Shown in pieces: positions 1 through 8,400 of a stretch of 35,652 bases of DNA. The DNA comes from Endozoicomonas atrinae (GTDB lineage Bacteria; Pseudomonadota; Gammaproteobacteria; Pseudomonadales; Endozoicomonadaceae). The stretch lies in assembly GCF_001647025.1 (NCBI RefSeq), contig NZ_LUKQ02000040.1, positions 1-35,652 on the forward strand, read 5' to 3'. The notes beneath the pieces were generated by a model that worked only from the letters and a program-made list of their open reading frames with translations, did no database searches and was not told where the DNA came from. The stretch's first letter is position 1, and the number at the start of each line of letters is the position of its first letter. The position numbers were made by a program, and so were the translations under genes.

Positions 1-49
1 GAAAATCAACATCATTAAAACCTTCGGGTAGCTGTGGTCGACGAGACAT
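1..49 (-). CDS. 5' end of an unidentified gene running off the window
   Basis: An open frame starts with ATG at 49 and runs left off the window edge for 16 codons, beginning MSRRPQLPEGFNDVDF, with no stop. It lies beyond the folE terminator and points the same way. The ribosome site is weak (AGAACAG just before the ATG). Too little is visible to name a family, and the stretch could still be noncoding. Confidence 0.35.
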   Translation of the reverse strand, partial: MSRRPQLPEGFNDVDF

Positions 50-146
50 CTGTTCTAGATAATGCATGGTAATGATGCCTAAGCATAGTTGGCGGCAGCT
101 TAAGGATTTAGAAAATGCGATTGGTATTAAAACAAACTCCTATATT

Positions 147-174
147 AAAAAAGCCAGCGTACGCTGGCTTTTTT
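147..174. terminator. Bidirectional intrinsic terminator after folE
   Basis: A perfect 7-bp stem (GCCAGCG/CGCTGGC, loop TA) at 153-168 is flanked by six A on the left and six T on the right, so it has a U-tract in both directions. It sits 22 bp past the folE stop and would end folE transcription on the minus strand. Confidence 0.85.
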
Positions 175-195
175 GTTTCAAGTAATGAAGGTGAC

Positions 196-747
196 TTAGC
201 GAATAAACCGAAGAAACTCTTCCCGGGTTGGCTGATTATCTTTCATCAGACCACGCATAACCGAAGAGGTCATGGATGAGTTCTGTTTTTCAACACCGCG
301 CATCATCATGCACATATGTTGTGCTTCAATTACGACAGCAACACCTTTGGCATCGGTTACTTCCATAATGGCATCGGCAATCTGCTTGGTCATATTTTCC
401 TGAATCTGCAGACGGCGGGCATACATATCCACAATACGGGCAAACTTGGACAAACCGAGCACTTTCCCCCTGGGTACGTAGCCAATATGGCACTTGCCAA
501 TAAATGGCAACATGTGATGCTCACACATTGAGTAAAGCTCAATGTCTTTGATGACGACCATCTCGCTGATGTCAGACTCAAACACTGCACCATTAACGAT
601 CTCTTCCAGTGTCTGGCTATAACCTCTGGTCAGGTACTGCATTGCTTTGGCAGCTCGAAGCGGCGTATCTCTAAGGCCTTCCCGATGAATATCTTCACCG
701 ACGGACTCAATAATGGCCTTGTAGTGTTCGCTGATTCTTTGAGACAT
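196..747 (-). CDS. folE: GTP cyclohydrolase I (FolE)
   Basis: FolE converts GTP to 7,8-dihydroneopterin triphosphate, the first step of tetrahydrofolate and pterin synthesis, in the cytoplasm. The protein carries the family core: the Zn/active-site stretch [13 protein letters not shown], the [20 protein letters not shown] segment and the second Zn Cys region [14 protein letters not shown], followed by SSVMRG. The length (183 aa from this start) is a little short of the roughly 220 aa of E. coli FolE because the N-terminal region is brief, as in many proteobacterial type I enzymes. An in-frame GTG at 762 would add five residues (MISLP); I prefer the ATG at 747, which begins MSQRISEHY, but neither has a strong ribosome site. 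The gene is monocistronic, ending at the terminator at 147-174. Confidence 0.95.
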   Translation of the reverse strand: MSQRISEHYKAIIESVGEDIHREGLRDTPLRAAKAMQYLTRGYSQTLEEIVNGAVFESDISEMVVIKDIELYSMCEHHMLPFIGKCHIGYVPRGKVLGLSKFARIVDMYARRLQIQENMTKQIADAIMEVTDAKGVAVVIEAQHMCMMMRGVEKQNSSMTSSVMRGLMKDNQPTREEFLRFIR

Positions 748-901
748 TGGAAGACTTATCACTGCATGGTTATCGAAGTGGACGGCAGTTTAACACAATT
801 GATACGCAACTCGGAAAGCTCAGAAATACTTTATTAGGACAGTTTTGTTCAATAATACCGGCCAAAGTTCCTGGCAGATTAAAGACATTAGCGGCATAAC
901 A

Positions 902-930
902 GTTGCTAGTGCTTTTTCTTGCAGGTATGG
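902..930 (+). promoter_or_regulatory. Candidate sigma70 promoter for aapJQMP
   Basis: TTGCTA at 902-907 and TATGGT at 925-930 are separated by 17 bp, in the 280-bp gap between the divergent folE and aapJ genes. This would leave a leader of about 105 nt before aapJ. It is a pattern match only; the rest of the gap showed no gene or strong repeat. Confidence 0.35.
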
Positions 931-1042
931 TTGAAAAGCCATGAGTTAAAGCGCGTCAGGGATTGTCCGGTGGCTGGGCTGGATTGACCTGTGCTGGGCA
1001 GTCGCGTGCTGAAAATAACAACAACACAAAAGGAATGTTCTC

Positions 1043-2068
1043 ATGCTGAAAAGTTTGAAAACAGCAGCCGTGCTGGGTGCTTTTGCGGCAGCAGGTTTTG
1101 CACAGGTAGCAAGTGCTTCGGCAACGTTGGAGTCGGTAAAGGAAAAAGGCTACGTGGCTTGTGGTGTCAGCACCGGCCTTCCGGGTTTCAGTAACCCGGA
1201 TGATAAAGGGCAGTGGAGCGGACTGGACGTTGATGTCTGCCGTGCTGTTGCCGCAGCGACTCTGAAGGATGCCAGCAAGGTCAAGTTTGTTCCACTGACA
1301 GCCAAAGAACGTTTTACTGCACTGCAGTCTGGCGAAATTGATGTCCTCTCCAGAAATACCACCTGGACGTTGACCCGTGACGCTTCCCTGGGACTCAATT
1401 TTACTGGCGTTTCTTATTATGATGGCCAGGGCTTTATGGTCAAAAAAGAGCTGGGTGTGAAAAGTGCCAAGGAGTTGGATGGAGCCTCAGTCTGCATTCA
1501 GTCCGGTACCACCAGTGAACTAAATCTTGCTGATTACTTCCGTACTAATAATATGGAGTATCAGCCAGTTGTCTTTGATACTTCCGATGGAACGGCAAGT
1601 GGGTTTGATGCCGGTCGCTGCGATGTACTGACCTCGGACCAGTCACAGCTTTATGCGTTAAGAGTTCGTTTATCCAAGCCTGATTCTGCGGTGGTTCTGC
1701 CTGAAGTGATTTCAAAAGAACCACTTGGTCCAGTGGTTCGTCAGGGTGATGACCAGTGGTTCAACATTGTTAAGTGGAGCCTGGCCGCCATGATTAATGG
1801 TGAAGAACTGGGCCTGACCTCTGGCAATATTAAGGCGCAAAAAGCATCTTCTGATCCCAATGTACGCCGCTTGCTGGGCATTGATGGTCCCAAGGGTAAA
1901 GGCCTTGCCCTGGACGATGACTGGTCTCTGCGGATTATCGAGCAGGTGGGTAACTATGAAGAGATCTTTGAGCGTAACGTTGGTGCAGAGTCCCCGCTTC
2001 AGATTGATCGTGGTCTGAATGCCCTCTGGAACGAAGGCGGTATTCTCTACGCTCCCCCCTTCCGTTAA
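1043..2068 (+). CDS. aapJ: Periplasmic amino-acid-binding protein of a general L-amino acid ABC transporter (AapJ)
   Basis: This is the solute-binding subunit that captures polar amino acids in the periplasm and delivers them to the AapQ/AapM permease. A Sec signal peptide is visible (Lys near the start, hydrophobic core, cleavage probably after ASASA near residue 27). The mature start reads TLESVKEKGYVACGVSTGLP, typical of the AapJ/YhdW subgroup of family 3 binding proteins, followed by GLDVDVCRAVAAATL and the RFTALQSGEIDVLSRNTTWT block. The length of 341 aa is normal. AAGGAA about 10 nt upstream supports the ATG. It is first of four genes in the order J-Q-M-P, and a hairpin follows its stop, which commonly allows the binding protein to be made in excess. 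Confidence 0.93.
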   Translation: MLKSLKTAAVLGAFAAAGFAQVASASATLESVKEKGYVACGVSTGLPGFSNPDDKGQWSGLDVDVCRAVAAATLKDASKVKFVPLTAKERFTALQSGEIDVLSRNTTWTLTRDASLGLNFTGVSYYDGQGFMVKKELGVKSAKELDGASVCIQSGTTSELNLADYFRTNNMEYQPVVFDTSDGTASGFDAGRCDVLTSDQSQLYALRVRLSKPDSAVVLPEVISKEPLGPVVRQGDDQWFNIVKWSLAAMINGEELGLTSGNIKAQKASSDPNVRRLLGIDGPKGKGLALDDDWSLRIIEQVGNYEEIFERNVGAESPLQIDRGLNALWNEGGILYAPPFR

Positions 2069-2089
2069 TTCGATCGTTCTACAATATAT

Positions 2090-2118
2090 CCCGCTTGCAC
2101 GCACGGCGTGAGGGCGGG
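2090..2118 (+). promoter_or_regulatory. Stem-loop between aapJ and aapQ
   Basis: CCCGC (2090-2094) pairs with GCGGG (2114-2118), and CACGC (2098-2102) with GCGTG (2106-2110) around an ACG loop; two of the three intervening positions can form G-T pairs. There is no T-tract. It probably acts as a 3' stabiliser or partial terminator that keeps aapJ mRNA more abundant than the permease message; that role is inferred from position. Confidence 0.6.
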
Positions 2119-2206
2119 TTTATGGACAGTTCTGCACTCCCCTCAGGACCTGAAGGAAGGGCCTGATAGCGCGGGAACGAGATAAGAATAAAAAGGGAGT
2201 TCGGTC

Positions 2207-3424
2207 GTGAGTGATCCTGAGCACGTATCCCATAAAAAGAATGCAACACCCTCCCTGGTAAAGGAGGCCCTGAGGCTATGGCGTGATGCCTCATTCAGAC
2301 CTCTGTTCATGCAGGGGGTTGTTGTGCTGGTGGTTGTGATGCTCGGTGTCTGGGTTATCAATAACACCATGAACAATCTGGAACATCGTGGTATCAGCAC
2401 CGGTTTTGACTTTCTCTCCCAGGAAGCGGGCTTTGGTATCATTCAATCACTGGTGGAGTATGACGAATCCCACAGCTATGGCCGTACCTTCGTTGTTGGC
2501 ATACTCAATACCCTGCTGGTTTCCGGATTAGGTATCTTCTTCGCTACCATACTGGGTTTTCTGATTGGTGTTGCCAGACTGTCCTCAAACTGGCTGCTGG
2601 CCAGAATGGCATCTGTCTTTATTGAAACTTTCCGCAATATTCCATTACTGCTGCAAATCTTTTTCTGGTATTTCGCGGTACTGGCTGCATTACCTCATCC
2701 TCGGCAAAGTTTTGCCCTTGGTGAGAGTGTCTTTCTGAACCTGCGAGGTCTTTTTTTGCCGAAGCCCATTATTGAGCAGGGGCTTCTGCCAGTCATGGTG
2801 AGCTGTCTGGTTGCGATTGGTCTGGCGTTATTTCTCAGGTCAATAAACCAGAAGAGAAGAGTCGAGACGGGTAAGAGCATTTCAGGTGCACCCTGGTATA
2901 TGGCTGCACTGCTAGCGGGCATTCCTGTCCTTACGTGGCACCTTTCTGGTGCGTCTTTGGTTTTGGATACGCCAGAACTGAAAGGCTTTAACTTCCGTGG
3001 TGGTATTTCCATCATTCCTGAACTGGGGGCATTGTTGCTGGCCCTGACCATTTATACCTCAGCCTTTATTGCAGAGGTTGTGAGAGCGGGTATTGAATCT
3101 GTTCAGAAAGGACAGAAAGAGGCGGCTGCGTCATTGGGATTGAAACCCGGCAAAGTGCTTACGCTGGTGGTGATTCCCCAGGCGATGAAGGTGATCATTC
3201 CGCCATTGACGAATCAGTACCTTAACCTGGCAAAAAACTCTTCACTGGCGACTGCGATTGGTTATCCGGACCTGGTCAGTGTCTTTGCAGGCACCACATT
3301 GAACCAGACCGGACAGGCGGTGGAAGTGATTGCCATGACGATGGCTGTTTATCTCACCATCAGTTTGAGTGTTTCTCTGCTGATGAATATCTATAACAAG
3401 CGTGTTGCGCTCATCGAGCGCTGA
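2207..3424 (+). CDS. aapQ: General L-amino acid ABC transporter permease (AapQ)
   Basis: This is the first of two integral-membrane permease subunits of the AapJQMP importer. The 405-aa protein has an N-terminal membrane segment near residues 35-52, a central pair of permease helices (GIFFATILGFLIGVARLSSN) and a C-terminal permease part with the EAA loop EAAASLGLKPGKVLTLVVIP, where the ATPase docks. The FRNIPLLLQIFFWYF stretch is typical of polar amino-acid permeases. The start is GTG at 2207, 8 nt after AGGGAG. The long insert between permease halves matches the enlarged AapQ/YhdX subfamily rather than HisQ/GlnP. aapM follows 22 bp downstream. Confidence 0.92.
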   Translation: MSDPEHVSHKKNATPSLVKEALRLWRDASFRPLFMQGVVVLVVVMLGVWVINNTMNNLEHRGISTGFDFLSQEAGFGIIQSLVEYDESHSYGRTFVVGILNTLLVSGLGIFFATILGFLIGVARLSSNWLLARMASVFIETFRNIPLLLQIFFWYFAVLAALPHPRQSFALGESVFLNLRGLFLPKPIIEQGLLPVMVSCLVAIGLALFLRSINQKRRVETGKSISGAPWYMAALLAGIPVLTWHLSGASLVLDTPELKGFNFRGGISIIPELGALLLALTIYTSAFIAEVVRAGIESVQKGQKEAAASLGLKPGKVLTLVVIPQAMKVIIPPLTNQYLNLAKNSSLATAIGYPDLVSVFAGTTLNQTGQAVEVIAMTMAVYLTISLSVSLLMNIYNKRVALIER

Positions 3425-3446
3425 TTATAAGAGAGTGGTGGGAGAA

Positions 3447-4538
3447 ATGATCAGTCACGATATAACAATGATCCCTGCCCGTGAACCACCTGCAAGAGCC
3501 GTAGGTGTGATGGCATGGGTGAGAAATAATCTTTTTGCCAATCCACTGAGTGCGCTGGCAACACTGTTGATTGCTTACAGCCTGTATCTGTTTGTACCCC
3601 CGTTGGTGCAGTGGGCATTTATGGACGCGACCTGGTTTGGCGAAAGCAGCAGTGACTGTAGCAGTGACGGCGCATGCTGGGCTTTTATCACGGCAAGGCT
3701 TGACCAGTTTATCTACGGGTTTTACCCGGAAGAGCAGCAGTGGCGGGCAGATCTTTTTTTTGCCCAGCTGGCAATATTGATTGCCTGGCTATCGTTTAAA
3801 GTGACGCCGGGTAAAAAGTGGGTGCTAGGCTACAGCCTGATACTAATGCCTGTTGTTTCCTGGTTCCTTCTCTACGGTGACCTGTTGGGGCTTGAGAAAG
3901 TGGAAACCCATCAGTGGGGCGGCTTAATGCTGACACTGTTGCTGGCACTGTGTGGGATGATCGCCTCTTTGCCATTTGGAGTTTTGCTTGCCCTTGGGCG
4001 CCGTTCCAATATGCCGGTGATACGATCGTTATGCACTGCGTATATTGAACTCTGGCGTGGTGTTCCACTGATCACCGTACTATTTATGGCATCAGTTATG
4101 TTGCCACTGTTTGTTCCAGAAGAAGTGGTTTTTGACAAGCTGCTCAGGGCGCTGATCGGCATTATCCTGTTTCAGGCTGCCTATATGGCAGAAGTGGTGC
4201 GAGGAGGGCTTCAGGCCATACCCAAAGGGCAGTTTGAGGCGTTTAACAGTCTGGGTCTGAGTTACTGGCAGGGGATGATCATGATTATTCTGCCACAGGC
4301 CATGAGGCTGGTAATTCCCGGTGTTGTGAATACCTTTATTGCCCTGTTTAAAGACACCAGTCTGGTACTGGTTATAGGCCTGTTTGATCTACTGGCCATT
4401 ATTCAGGCTGGACTGAATGACCCCGCCTGGCTGGGTAACTCTGTTGAAGGCTATCTGTTTGCCGGACTGGTTTTCTGGGTTTTCTGTTTCGGCATGTCAA
4501 AGTACAGCCAGCGACTCGAACAACAATTACATCGATAA
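3447..4538 (+). CDS. aapM: General L-amino acid ABC transporter permease (AapM)
   Basis: This is the second permease subunit. It pairs with AapQ in the inner membrane to form the translocation channel. It shows the same signature pieces: SLPFGVLLALGRRSNMPVI, the YIELWRGVPLITVLF block and the EAA loop EAFNSLGLSYWQGMIMIILP. The open frame extends back to 3402, inside the end of aapQ, but GGGAG at 3440-3444 is correctly spaced for the ATG at 3447, giving 363 aa. An N-terminal soluble/loop insert containing CSSDGACW separates the first helix from the permease core, as in YhdY-type proteins. Confidence 0.92.
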   Translation: MISHDITMIPAREPPARAVGVMAWVRNNLFANPLSALATLLIAYSLYLFVPPLVQWAFMDATWFGESSSDCSSDGACWAFITARLDQFIYGFYPEEQQWRADLFFAQLAILIAWLSFKVTPGKKWVLGYSLILMPVVSWFLLYGDLLGLEKVETHQWGGLMLTLLLALCGMIASLPFGVLLALGRRSNMPVIRSLCTAYIELWRGVPLITVLFMASVMLPLFVPEEVVFDKLLRALIGIILFQAAYMAEVVRGGLQAIPKGQFEAFNSLGLSYWQGMIMIILPQAMRLVIPGVVNTFIALFKDTSLVLVIGLFDLLAIIQAGLNDPAWLGNSVEGYLFAGLVFWVFCFGMSKYSQRLEQQLHR

Positions 4539-4560
4539 TTAAATCAGGGACGCCAATCGT

Positions 4561-5391
4561 ATGAGTGATTATCTTGATGAGCCTCGCCTGCAAAAGCCAT
4601 TAAAGAAAGATGGTCAGCCAGAGGTAACGATTCAGCGTGAATCCGCAACTGAGCAGGCCAGCCTGATCGAAATCAGCGGCCTGAATAAGTGGTATGGTCA
4701 GTTTCACGTTCTGCGTGATATCAATCTGAATGTTAAGAAAGGGGAGAAGATCGTTATCTGTGGCCCTTCCGGGTCCGGTAAGTCGACATTAATTCGCTGC
4801 ATCAACTGTCTTGAAGAGCACCAGGAAGGCAGCATTGTGGTGGATGGAACCCGGCTGACTAATGATCTGAAGAACATAGAAACTATCCGTCGTGAAGTCG
4901 GGATGGTATTCCAGCAGTTTAACCTGTTTCCACACCTGACCATTCTGGAGAACTGCACACTGGCACCTATCTGGGTTCGTAAACAGTCCCGAAAGGAAGC
5001 CGAGAAGGTGGCCATGGAGTACCTGGAGCGGGTGAGAATTCCAGATCAGGCCAATAAATACCCTGGTCAGTTATCTGGAGGCCAGCAGCAGCGGGTGGCG
5101 ATTGCCCGGAGTCTCTGCATGAACCCTGAAGTTATGCTGTTTGATGAGCCGACCTCTGCGCTTGATCCGGAAATGATTAAAGAGGTACTGGATGTCATGA
5201 TCGAACTGGCGCAGGAAGGGATGACCATGCTCTGCGTGACTCATGAAATGGGTTTTGCCCGGACAGTAGCCGATCGGGTTATCTTTATGGATGAAGGTCA
5301 GATTATTGAACAGGCACCACCGGAAGCGTTTTTCAGTCATCCCCGTTCAGAGCGAACCCGTAAGTTCCTTGGGCAGGTGTTGAATCACTGA
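4561..5391 (+). CDS. aapP: General L-amino acid ABC transporter ATPase (AapP)
   Basis: This is the cytoplasmic ATPase that powers AapQ/AapM. All nucleotide-binding motifs are present: Walker [10 protein letters not shown] (68-76), Q-loop QQFNLFPH, signature LSGGQQQR (171-178), Walker B VMLFDE (191-196) and switch His in CVTHEMGF. About 34 residues precede the usual start of the ABC fold and look unstructured, so the protein is 276 aa against about 245-255 for the family. AGGGA lies 10 nt before the ATG. It is the last gene of the operon, followed within 6 bp by a strong hairpin terminator. Confidence 0.94.
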   Translation: MSDYLDEPRLQKPLKKDGQPEVTIQRESATEQASLIEISGLNKWYGQFHVLRDINLNVKKGEKIVICGPSGSGKSTLIRCINCLEEHQEGSIVVDGTRLTNDLKNIETIRREVGMVFQQFNLFPHLTILENCTLAPIWVRKQSRKEAEKVAMEYLERVRIPDQANKYPGQLSGGQQQRVAIARSLCMNPEVMLFDEPTSALDPEMIKEVLDVMIELAQEGMTMLCVTHEMGFARTVADRVIFMDEGQIIEQAPPEAFFSHPRSERTRKFLGQVLNH

Positions 5392-5396
5392 CGAAT

Positions 5397-5437
5397 AAAG
5401 TAAGCCTGCTCTATCTCTGATAGAGCAGGCTTACTTT
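5397..5437. terminator. Terminator between aapP and the convergent large gene
   Basis: A perfect 19-bp stem with a TCT loop (5416-5418) occupies the 59 bp between two convergent genes. A/T-rich ends of the stem give short U-runs on both sides, so it can stop transcription from either direction. Confidence 0.88.
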
Positions 5438-5450
5438 CTGAAGATCCTGA

Positions 5451-8400
5451 TTACCATTTATCAGGATCAGAATTATCTTCTTCATCATCAGTGTCATCGT
5501 CATCGTCATCGTTATCGTTATCTTCATTACCATGATTTGCTTTGAATATCGAAGCTAGCGCGCTTGTCATGGTCTCCAGAAATGACTTTCGATTCGTTGT
5601 GTCTTGGTCAGATACACCTGCTTCTTCCTTTGCCTTTCTCTCTGCTTCTTCTTTAGCTTCCCTCTCTTTTTTTTCCAGAGCCAATTGTGTATCAATATCA
5701 GTTTTGGCGGCCTGATGTTTTTTACTCATTCTCTCTGCTACTGCTGCGAGATCATTTTTGAATGCTTGTCCACTTAGAGGATGCTGACTTGACGACGCGC
5801 TATCAATTTCATCATATGGTCCGGCGTTGCTGACCGTTTCTGGACTATCTGGTTGAGTTGTGCTGGTTTGTTCAGGGGCCGTCTTGCCCATTGCTGACCT
5901 TAGAAGCGCTTCCGATATAGGCGGAGGCACCGGTGGTGAAGGCGGTTTCAATGGACCGGTATCATCACTGTCCTGGGATGGCTGAGTACTGGTTGGGGTT
6001 GCCAGGATAGAGTGCTCTGGATCATCAGCAACATCATCAAATTCTTCAGGTAAACCTTGTGCTGAGATAGAACTACGATCAGTTTGGAGGGTGCTGGCTT
6101 GTTCCCCCGTCTCGGTTTCTGGAGAGGTGTCAGGAACAGCACCCGTTGCTTTTGTCGTTTGATGCTCGCTCGGTGCAGGAGCTGATGAGTATGGCTGAAC
6201 TATTTCTTCCGGAGGCAGTGAGACATCCATTTTATTGATTAATTCTTCAGGGGACAGGTCAGATGGCTCTGACGTATCAGTGGTCTCATCCGTATCAATG
6301 CTATCCGGGGCTCTTCCCATCATTTTTGCAGCGGCTTGTATCAACTCTGCTTTAAATTTTGAATCGCTACGCGGCTTATTACTTGATGATGTGTCTTCTG
6401 CTTCGTCCTCACGTACAGCGATGTCATCGGTTGCTCTGCTGTTAGCCTGAGTGGGACTGATTTGCTCAGGTTGAGTGAAGACAGTTGCCTGTGGATCTTC
6501 CGGTTCAGGGAAAGGAGAAACAGAAAATGTTGTTTGTGCAGGCTGATACTCACCGGTGAAGGGCTCAGGTGTGTATAGCTGAGCAACTTCTTCTGGTGGT
6601 GTTACAGAGTCAATTTCGTCAATAGGTACAGTGATCCGATCAGTTTCTTTGCTACTCACTTGAGTGGAGCTTATTTGTTCGACCTCCGTTTGTCTCACTT
6701 CCAGTTCTTCCGGAACAGGGGTGGGGGTAGCAGGAACTGTTATTGAACCAGGCTGATGCTCGTCGGATGGTGACACTGGTGCGTTTTGAACTGCTTCTTC
6801 AGTTGGTTCTATAGTACCTACTGGGATAGTTGAGGTAGCACTGTATTGCTCAGGTGCGCCTGCTGTATTGCCATCCAGCGATCTATTCCCACTGGTTTGT
6901 TGGCCCTTGCTTTGAGCCGGGTGAGCCTTATTCGTTGGTTTTAGTTTGATTTCTTGAGATCTTATAGCCTCAAGCATTGCTGAGCGTGGATCTTGTACCT
7001 CCCCTCGCTTAAGTAAGTCTTGCGATTGGGCGGCGCTTTCAGTTTGTGGGGTTACTGTTGCTGTTGACTCTGTTTGCGGGGTAGGCGGAGCCTTTTCTGG
7101 CTGAATATCTGATGGCTCTGCTTTGACTGAGTGTTTTGCTCCAGCTGCAATATCCTCAGTTTGAGGACGGCTGACCTGCTCAGCTTCTTGAGCACGAATG
7201 GATGCTTCTAACCCGGCAGGCTGAAGCTCGTCCACTGGTGAATATTGATTTGACTGTTCTTCCTTGGATTTTACTTTATCTACCAGCTCTAGAAGGTCTG
7301 AGAAACGTGGAGATGGAGCGTCAGGTATGCCTGGTGCCGTTTTACTTGATGCAGTCTGACCACCGGATTTCTGGATTTCTTCTTGAGAGAGGGCGTGTGC
7401 TGGTATCGCTTCCGGTAAGGGGGAGTGGGTATCAACGGGAACGGTTTGTAGTGGACTTTCATCGATACTCAATGCCTGTGGTATGGCGTCAACTTGCTCC
7501 TTGGGGGCAGGAGCAGGGTCCGTTACCGAGAGTATTGCTTCTGTTGCAATATCGCCATCACTTAAAGGGGAATAGGAGGTAGCAGAAACGGGTTGTTGTA
7601 GGCTTTCATCAACACTTTGGTGTGGTATGGGATCAGCTTGCTCCTGCGCAGTGGAAAAGGGATCGATGGCAGAGTGATCATCTTCTGCTGTGATAGTCCC
7701 TTCATTTTCAGGTTCTGGAATGCTTTTTTGTTTTGCCTCCTGAATAAATGGAGGTGTTTCAGTGCTAGTGGTATCGGTTGAATCAGTAGCCAGCGATCCA
7801 CTCTGTGGTGAAACCACTCCTTTCTCTTCAGTCTGAGGGGGGACGATTGTTTGCGAAGTATTCACTAAAGGGAGTGGTACTGGATAAACAGGAGTTCCAG
7901 GTTGACTCGATATATCACCTGCTGGGGAGGAGGTTATGGGGACAGCTTGCTCCTGCGAAGTGGAATAGGTTGTCTTGGTTAAGCCTTCATCCTCTGTGTC
8001 AATATCCCCATTCTCATCATGTGAAAAGGCTTCTCTGGCTGTACCTTGCTCTGTTAGAGGTGTGCTGTATGGTGTCGTTTTCTCGGAAACTGGTGGTGAT
8101 TCAGGGCTAAGGGTTCCTGGGTTTTTGAGGGGTGATTGTTCAGTCACCGGCAATGTTTCAGTATTTTCTGTATCTATTTGGGGAGTAGCCAGTTTTTGGG
8201 GAGAAGGTGCTAACTTCCGAATTTCAGTTCTTTCCGCTTGTCCAGACTCTGCTTGTGGATGCTCACTTGCTGAAGACTTAGCTAATGGGCTTGTAACATG
8301 GTGCTTGGCCTCGACATAGCTCTGCTCAACGGGAGATCGATGATGCACGGTGATTTCACACCTTCTGCCCTTGAGCTGGTCAAAAGCCTGAGCCCCTTCT

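Noticed and set aside
3402-3446. AapM start inside the end of aapQ
   Set aside because: No ribosome site there; GGGAG is correctly placed for the ATG at 3447 and the extra residues are not family-like.
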